From: Flavobacterium resistens
Lineage (GTDB): Bacteria; Bacteroidota; Bacteroidia; Flavobacteriales; Flavobacteriaceae
Assembly: GCF_900182645.1 (NCBI RefSeq)
Contig: NZ_FXTA01000003.1
Location: forward strand, 496,001-560,000
Length of the DNA: 64,000 bases
Direction: 5' to 3'
Positions 58,914-64,000 of the stretch are shown piece by piece. Position 1 is the stretch's first letter. Each line of letters opens with the position of its first letter. The notes under the pieces are model-generated. The model worked only from the letters and a program-made list of their open reading frames with translations, searched no databases and was not told where the DNA came from. The position numbers and the translations under genes are program-made.

Positions 58914-60503
58914 ATGGCAACAGCAGTACAAGCAGAAGACGATTTAGTAGAATACGGCTACAGACGTGTAATCATTACGATTACGGCAGTACTTTGTGCA
59001 CTGTTGGAAATTGTAGATACAACGATTGTAAACGTAGCGCTGACAGACATGCGAGGAAGCCTTGGTGCTACCCTGACTGATGTCGCGTGGGTAATTACAG
59101 CATACGCAATTGCAAATGTTATTGTAATTCCGATGACGAGCTGGCTATCACAGCAATTTGGAAGACGTAATTATTTTGTGGCTTCTATCATATTATTTAC
59201 GGTTTGTTCCTTTTTATGCGGAAACGCCAGTAATATATGGGAACTTGTAGCCTTTAGATTCTTTCAGGGAATGGGTGGAGGTGCGTTACTTGTAACCGCA
59301 CAAACAATTATTACCGAAAGTTATCCGGTTGCAAAACGTGGTATGGCGCAGGCAATTTATGGAATGGGTGTAATTGTAGGTCCAACTTTAGGTCCGCCAT
59401 TAGGAGGATATTTAGTAGATAATTATTCTTGGCCTTATATTTTTTACATCAATATTCCACTAGGAATTATTGCCACAATTTTAGCACTTACTTTTGTAAG
59501 AAGTCCAAAATATGGTGAAAAACTAAAAGCAAACCAGGTTGACTGGTGGGGAATTATATTGTTGAGTGCTTTTATTGGTTCATTGCAATTCGTATTAGAA
59601 CATGGACAACAAGACGACTGGTTTAATGATCCACTAATTGTAACATTAAGTGTTGTAACCGTTCTAGGATTGGTATTGTTCATTTGGAGAGAGCTTACCT
59701 ACAAACATCCAATTGTAAATTTAAGTGTTTTAAAAGATGGAAATTTAAGAATTGGGACCGTTTTGTGTTTCATTCTAGGTTTCGGTTTATATGGATCAAC
59801 TTTGATTATCCCAATTTACACGCAATCCATTTTAGGATGGACCGCAACTGATGCAGGTTTATTATTAATCCCAGGATCGATTACGACTGCGATTATGATG
59901 CCATTTGTGGGTAATATGATTCAGAAAGGTGTTCCACAAGGTTATATGGTTGGAGTAGGATTTTTAATTTTCTTCTTCTTCACCTTTATGATGCAGACAC
60001 GAATGACGCCAGACACAGGTGTAGAACATATGTACTGGCCGTTGATTTTAAGAGGAATTGGTTTAGGATTACTTTTTGTACCTATTACAACACTTTCACT
60101 TTCAACTTTAAAAGGAAAACATATTGGTGAAGGAGCAGCTTTCACCGGAATGATGAGACAATTAGGAGGTTCTTTTGGTATTGCAATTATTACCACTTTT
60201 ATAACACGTTTTAGTCAGGAACACAGAGTAAATCTGATTAATAATTTGGATCCTGCAAAATTCGATGTTCAACAACGTATTTCAGGAATGCAGCATGCTT
60301 TTATGGCGAAAGGCTATAGCGCCGATGTGGCACTCAAAAAAGCCTATCAGGCAATAGATTATTCGATCATGAAGCAAAGTACCGTAATGTCTTACATGGA
60401 TATTTTCATGTATTTAGGAATTATGTTCTTATGCTGTATCCCAATCATCCTTTTTATCAAAAAAGGAAAGAACAAAATTAGTGCAGCCGACGCAATGCAT
60501 TAA
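58914..60503 (+). CDS. DHA2-family MFS multidrug transporter (EmrB type)
   Basis: 529 residues, 14 membrane segments expected. N-terminal LEIVDTTIVNVALTDM and motif C (GVIVGPTLGPPLGG) are characteristic of drug/proton antiporters of the DHA2 group; RFFQGMGGGALL is also typical. Starts 5 bp after the EmrA-like gene. Confidence 0.95.
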   Translation: MATAVQAEDDLVEYGYRRVIITITAVLCALLEIVDTTIVNVALTDMRGSLGATLTDVAWVITAYAIANVIVIPMTSWLSQQFGRRNYFVASIILFTVCSFLCGNASNIWELVAFRFFQGMGGGALLVTAQTIITESYPVAKRGMAQAIYGMGVIVGPTLGPPLGGYLVDNYSWPYIFYINIPLGIIATILALTFVRSPKYGEKLKANQVDWWGIILLSAFIGSLQFVLEHGQQDDWFNDPLIVTLSVVTVLGLVLFIWRELTYKHPIVNLSVLKDGNLRIGTVLCFILGFGLYGSTLIIPIYTQSILGWTATDAGLLLIPGSITTAIMMPFVGNMIQKGVPQGYMVGVGFLIFFFFTFMMQTRMTPDTGVEHMYWPLILRGIGLGLLFVPITTLSLSTLKGKHIGEGAAFTGMMRQLGGSFGIAIITTFITRFSQEHRVNLINNLDPAKFDVQQRISGMQHAFMAKGYSADVALKKAYQAIDYSIMKQSTVMSYMDIFMYLGIMFLCCIPIILFIKKGKNKISAADAMH

Positions 60504-60527
60504 TAATAATAATTTTATAATACGCAG

Positions 60528-60568
60528 AAACGCCGAATTCATCATTTAGAATTCGGCGTTTATTTTTT
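60528..60568 (+). terminator. Intrinsic terminator of the TetR-efflux operon
   Basis: AAACGCCGAATTC (60528-60540) and GAATTCGGCGTTT (60549-60561) are perfect 13-bp arms followed by ATTTTTTTG. Confidence 0.88.
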
Positions 60569-60574
60569 TGTTTA

Positions 60575-60690
60575 ACCGCAAAGTACGCAAAGAATTTATT
60601 CCAAAAGAGTCTAAAAAAACGCAAGGTTCGCAAATCTTTATGTAAAAACTTTGCGAACCTTGCGTAAATCATTGTGCCTTTGCGGTTAAA
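60575..60690. repeat. CGCAAAG-type long inverted repeat
   Basis: AACCGCAAAGTACGCAAAG at the left and CTTTGCGGTTAAAA at the right, with an inner pair ACGCAAGGTTCGCAAA...TTTGCGAACCTTGCGT. The family also occurs at 4788. Followed by a one-mismatch TCCTGATAGCTATCGGGA palindrome (60699-60716) and CTTAG-type sequence up to the yaaA stop. Confidence 0.7.
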
Positions 60691-60698
60691 AAACTTAG

Positions 60699-60716
60699 TC
60701 CTGATAGCTATCGGGA
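60699..60716. repeat. TCCCGATAGCTATCGGGA palindrome, copy 2 (one mismatch)
   Basis: TCCTGATAGCTATCGGGA between the CGCAAAG repeat and yaaA, flanked by AACTTAG and AGCAACTTAGAACCTTAG, the same CTTAG context as copy 1 at 49255. Confidence 0.75.
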
Positions 60717-60747
60717 TAGCAACTTAGAACCTTAGCATCTTAAAAAA

Positions 60748-61506
60748 TCATCTTGTAAAAACCAAATGATTTCCTTTTGAAAGATTTGCATCAAACTGAT
60801 ATCCTTCGTAATTAAAACCTTTTAAGTCATCAATTGTTTCGGCATTTGTGTCGATGATATAACGAACCATCATACCTCTCGCCTTTTTTGCAAAAAAACT
60901 GATCATTTTTAATTTTCCGTCTTTATAATCTTTAAAATCTGGAGTAATTACAGGAACTTTCAACGCTTTTACATCAACAGCAGAAAAATATTCATTACTT
61001 GCTAAATTCACGAATAATTCGCCTTTTTTCAATTCTTTATTCAACGCTTTAGTAACTGTTGGCTTCCAGAAATCGTGCAAGTTTTTAGATTCGGCAACTG
61101 GCATTTTAGTTCCCATTTCTAAACGGTATGCCTGCATTAAATCAAGTGGTTTTAAAAGTCCGTAAAGTCCTGACAAGATTCTTAATTTATCCTGCAAAAC
61201 ATTTAATTTTTCTAACGGAATTGTATAAGCATCTAATCCTGTATAAACATCACCGTCAAAAGTATAAACCGCCGGGCGCGCATTTTCGGGCGTGAAAGGC
61301 GTTTTCCACTCCTGATTTCTTTTCCAGTTTAAATCGGCTAGTTTGTCTGAAATTGACATTAATTCTGATAATTCAGCTGGCTTTTTTTGTTTAACCACTT
61401 TGTGAACTATTCTCGCTTCTTTTAAAAAAGAAGGCTCAGTATATTGAGATGTTGGTAATTCTTTTTCGAAATTCAGTGATTTCGCTGGCGATATAACAAT
61501 TTTCAT
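60748..61506 (-). CDS. yaaA: YaaA family peroxide-stress protein
   Basis: 252 residues, cytoplasmic. The N-terminus MKIVISPAKSLNFE and the segments YTGLDAYTIPLEKL, RILSGLYGLLKPLDLMQAYRLEMGTKM and SFFAKKARGMMVRYI are YaaA hallmarks. In Escherichia coli the protein limits iron-driven damage during peroxide stress. Monocistronic between repeats. Confidence 0.95.
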   Translation of the reverse strand: MKIVISPAKSLNFEKELPTSQYTEPSFLKEARIVHKVVKQKKPAELSELMSISDKLADLNWKRNQEWKTPFTPENARPAVYTFDGDVYTGLDAYTIPLEKLNVLQDKLRILSGLYGLLKPLDLMQAYRLEMGTKMPVAESKNLHDFWKPTVTKALNKELKKGELFVNLASNEYFSAVDVKALKVPVITPDFKDYKDGKLKMISFFAKKARGMMVRYIIDTNAETIDDLKGFNYEGYQFDANLSKGNHLVFTR

Positions 61507-61602
61507 TTGTATGTTTTTCTATGTTTCAAAAATACAAATTGAATTTTTAAAAACAGATTATCTCAATTGATTTGTTCTATTGTTGTATTTTTTTTCCGCC
61601 AC

Positions 61603-61620
61603 TCCCGATAGCTATCGGGA
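61603..61620. repeat. TCCCGATAGCTATCGGGA palindrome, copy 3
   Basis: A perfect palindrome within GCCACTCCCGATAGC...GGGATCACGAATTTTC. Its flanks are repeated in inverted order around copy 4, so copies 3 and 4 bound a segment of about 300 bp. Confidence 0.8.
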
Positions 61621-61668
61621 TCACGAATTTTCAATAATTAATGTTTGACTCAGATTGAAGATTTTTTT

Positions 61669-61727
61669 GCCACAGATTACAAGATTAACGCAGATTTTTT
61701 AATCCTTTTAATCTTGTAATCTGTGGC
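61669..61727. repeat. CCACAGATTAC perfect 20-bp inverted repeat
   Basis: GCCACAGATTACAAGATTAA (61669-61688) and its exact reverse complement (61708-61727), flanked by TTTTTT and AAAAAA, so it could work as a terminator on either strand. The word CCACAGATTA also occurs at 33519 and 33540. The rest of 61507-61955 contains no gene I can support. Confidence 0.8.
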
Positions 61728-61922
61728 AGAAAAAAATAAATTCGGGTAATTAGTATAATTCGTGGTAAACCTTTTGTCTTTTCACAAAAATCAATATCAA
61801 AAACTATTAATTTCTTCAAAAAAGTTGGCTGCAGATTATAATAGGCATTTTCTATGTTGTAAATTTGCATGCATTTTATTTCATCTGAAATTCAAATTGC
61901 ATTTTTACTCAAAAATTAGTGA

Positions 61923-61940
61923 TCCCGATAGCTATCGGGA
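61923..61940. repeat. TCCCGATAGCTATCGGGA palindrome, copy 4
   Basis: A perfect palindrome ending 15 bp before the ATG of the CCA-enzyme gene, so its hairpin would lie in that gene's 5' untranslated region. Flanks are the inverse of those around copy 3. Confidence 0.8.
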
Positions 61941-61955
61941 GTGGCAAAAATAAAA

Positions 61956-63377
61956 ATGAATTATAAATCTGCTTTACAAAACAAAATCTTCGATATCATT
62001 TCGAAAGCTTCTCAGGAATTAAACGTAGACTCTTATGTAATAGGAGGATTTGTTCGTGATTTGCTTTTAAATCGAGGTTCTAAAAAAGACATTGACGTTG
62101 TTGCAGTTGGAAGTGGAATCGAATTAGCTTTAAAAGTTTCTGATTTACTTCCAAACAAACCAAAAGTTCAGGTTTTTAAAACTTACGGAACCGCAATGCT
62201 TCGTTTTGAAGATACTGATATTGAATTCGTAGGCGCCCGAAAAGAATCCTATAACCGCGACAGCCGAAACCCGATTGTAGAAAACGGAACACTTCAGGAC
62301 GATCAAAACCGTCGTGATTTCACTATAAATGCGTTGGCTTTATCTTTAAATGAAAATAATTTCGGAGATCTTTTAGATCCTTTTGATGGTTTAGCCGATT
62401 TAGAAACCAAAACAATCAAAACGCCTTTGGATCCGGATATTACCTATTCTGATGATCCTTTGCGAATGCTTCGTGCGATTCGTTTTGCAAATCAGTTGAA
62501 TTTTGAAATTGAGGAGAATTCCTTAAATGCAATTACAAAAAATGCAGAACGCATCAAAATTATAACCGGCGAAAGAATTGTAGATGAATTGAATAAAATT
62601 CTTTCTACAGATAAACCGTCAATAGGATTTTTACTTTTATATAAAACAGGACTTTTAGATTTAATTTTACCTGAATTAACTGCGTTGAATCAGGTCGAAG
62701 AAATTGAAGGTCATACGCATAAAAACAATTTTTATCACACTTTAGAAGTTGTCGATAATATTTGTCCAAATACTGATGATGTCTGGTTACGTTGGTCTGC
62801 ATTACTTCATGATATTGGAAAAGCGCCGACAAAACGTTTCAATAAAAAACAAGGATGGACTTTTCACGGACATGAATTTCTCGGTGGAAAAATGGCAAAG
62901 AAAATCTTCGAACGTTTGCATATGCCTTTGAACCACAAAATGAAATTTGTGCAAAAAATGGTCATCATGAGTTCGCGTCCAATTGTTTTGGCACAAGATA
63001 TTGTGACTGACAGTGCGGTTCGTCGTTTGGTTTTTGACGCTGGCGAAGATGTAGAAAATTTAATGATTTTATGTGAAGCCGATATCACGACCAAAAATCC
63101 TGCGAAATTCAAAAAATACCATAAAAACTTTGAGCTTGTCCGCAAGAAAATTGTTGAAGTTGAAGAACGCGATCATGTTCGTAATTTCCAACCACCAATT
63201 TCCGGCGAAGAAATTATGGAAATGTTTGATTTAAAGCCTTCCCGCGAAATCGGAATTTTAAAAGAAGCTGTAAAAGAAGCCATTTTAGAAGGTGATATTC
63301 CGAATGAATATCAAGCGGCTTATGATTTTGTAATTAAGAGAGCTGAAAAGTTAGGCTTAAAAAAAATAGAGAAATAA
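61956..63377 (+). CDS. CCA tRNA nucleotidyltransferase / HD domain protein
   Basis: 473 residues from the ATG at 61956; an in-frame GTG at 61941 directly after a palindrome is less likely. The class II nucleotidyltransferase head has YVIGGFVRDLLLNRGSKKDIDVVAVG, RRDFTINALALSL and DDPLRMLRAIRFANQ; a C-terminal HD domain has LLHDIGKAP. It adds or repairs the CCA end of tRNA; the HD part may give phosphohydrolase activity. Confidence 0.93.
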   Translation: MNYKSALQNKIFDIISKASQELNVDSYVIGGFVRDLLLNRGSKKDIDVVAVGSGIELALKVSDLLPNKPKVQVFKTYGTAMLRFEDTDIEFVGARKESYNRDSRNPIVENGTLQDDQNRRDFTINALALSLNENNFGDLLDPFDGLADLETKTIKTPLDPDITYSDDPLRMLRAIRFANQLNFEIEENSLNAITKNAERIKIITGERIVDELNKILSTDKPSIGFLLLYKTGLLDLILPELTALNQVEEIEGHTHKNNFYHTLEVVDNICPNTDDVWLRWSALLHDIGKAPTKRFNKKQGWTFHGHEFLGGKMAKKIFERLHMPLNHKMKFVQKMVIMSSRPIVLAQDIVTDSAVRRLVFDAGEDVENLMILCEADITTKNPAKFKKYHKNFELVRKKIVEVEERDHVRNFQPPISGEEIMEMFDLKPSREIGILKEAVKEAILEGDIPNEYQAAYDFVIKRAEKLGLKKIEK

Positions 63378-63390
63378 GTATTTTAATAAA

Positions 63391-64000
63391 ATGAAAAAAG
63401 AGAATAAATCAGTAATCATTTGGTTACTATCAGGTTGTGCTTTATTATTTTTAATGGTTGTCGTGGGCGGAATTACGCGTTTAACCAATTCAGGTTTATC
63501 AATGACCGACTGGCATTTAGTAACCGACACTTTCCCGCCTTTAACAGAGGCAAAATGGCAAGCTGCTTTTGATGAATACAAGAAGTTTCCAGAATACCAA
63601 AAAATCAATATTCACAACGATTTTCAATTAGCCGATTATAAATTTATTTATTTCTGGGAATGGTTTCACCGTTTCATCGGACGTATTATTGGTTTGGTTT
63701 TCTTTGTGCCTTTTGTTTACTTTTTAGCTAAAAAGAAATTAGATACAGATACAATCAAAAAATGTGTTGTGCTTTTAGGAATGGGCGCTTTTCAAGGATT
63801 CTTAGGATGGTTCATGGTTCGAAGCGGATTAATTGACAACCCGGATGTAAGTCACTTTAGACTTTCTTTACACCTGACTTTTGCCTTTATCACTTTCGCT
63901 TACACACTTTGGGTAGCGCTGGATTTAATTTATCCTGAAAGAAATATCAATAAAATTTTACCGCTTCGAAATATTGCACGTTATGCTTTAGCTGCTTTAT
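63391..64000 (+). CDS. Heme A synthase (COX15/CtaA), 3' end outside window
   Basis: The first 203 codons are present; the gene runs off the right edge. The N-terminal membrane helix ends in VVGGITRLTNSGLSMTDWHLV, a COX15/CtaA signature, and EWFHRFIGRIIG contains a conserved heme-ligand His; a further His occurs in SLHLTFAFITFAY. It oxidises heme O to heme A for cytochrome oxidase. It starts 13 bp after the CCA-enzyme stop. Confidence 0.93.
   Translation, partial: MKKENKSVIIWLLSGCALLFLMVVVGGITRLTNSGLSMTDWHLVTDTFPPLTEAKWQAAFDEYKKFPEYQKINIHNDFQLADYKFIYFWEWFHRFIGRIIGLVFFVPFVYFLAKKKLDTDTIKKCVVLLGMGAFQGFLGWFMVRSGLIDNPDVSHFRLSLHLTFAFITFAYTLWVALDLIYPERNINKILPLRNIARYALAAL

Overview
The window is a typical stretch of a Flavobacterium-like (Bacteroidota, Flavobacteriia) chromosome. 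It is AT-rich, start codons lack Shine-Dalgarno sequences, several promoters carry a TAnnTTTG -7 box, lipoproteins are frequent, and protein families are characteristic (GapN, split YeeE/YedE, CydAB with a short Q-loop, GH115/GH67). I see no rRNA, tRNA, CRISPR array, phage or insertion sequence. The first gene (GH10 xylanase) and the last (heme A synthase) run off the window.

Layout. 1-7784 (minus): a glucuronoxylan utilisation operon (GH67, SDR oxidoreductase, mannonate dehydratase UxuA, GH115, GH10) behind a LacI-type operator. 8231-9847: an L,D-transpeptidase. 9904-13775 and 16183-19382: two paralogous copies of an undescribed signalling module, separated by a GH1 beta-glucosidase and a small lipoprotein gene. 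19454-25801 (minus): an RND efflux operon plus a small secreted His-containing protein. 26061-32128: GNAT, beta-barrel, ACT, M1 peptidase and GapN genes. 32206-44796: sulfur-related genes (rhodanese, Crp-like regulator, TauE/SafE, MBL-rhodanese, two YeeE/YedE halves), interrupted by cytochrome bd oxidase and an HD hydrolase and followed by a MarR-nitroreductase-YceI operon. 45001-46281: a secreted beta-helix-like protein. 46405-55599: the trp operon, with a Trp-Trp-Trp leader peptide, attenuator and four passenger genes. 55875-60503: a TetR-TolC-EmrA-EmrB-type efflux operon. 60748-64000: YaaA, a CCA-adding-enzyme-like protein and CtaA.

The most interesting system is the duplicated module. Each copy has a divergent minus-strand membrane protein of unknown family; an array of GGAW-start repeats spaced about 9-10 bp; a promoter-like CTTTGC box at an identical distance from the last repeat; a long 5' leader that in both copies folds into the same hairpin, interleaved pseudoknot-type helices and a terminal stem, with compensatory base changes; a 59- or 75-residue lipoprotein with a Pro- or Gly/Pro-rich tail; then a hairpin plus T7 tract straddling the start codon of a TPR sensor histidine kinase. 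Only copy A has an adjacent response regulator. Leader, hairpin and gene order are read directly from sequence; the signalling role is inference.

The window is also rich in intergenic palindromic repeat families. One of them occupies four intergenic gaps of the trp operon. Three regulators (MarR, TetR and an unseen LacI-type protein) have clear palindromic operator candidates. All calls come from reading the sequence; no database search was made.
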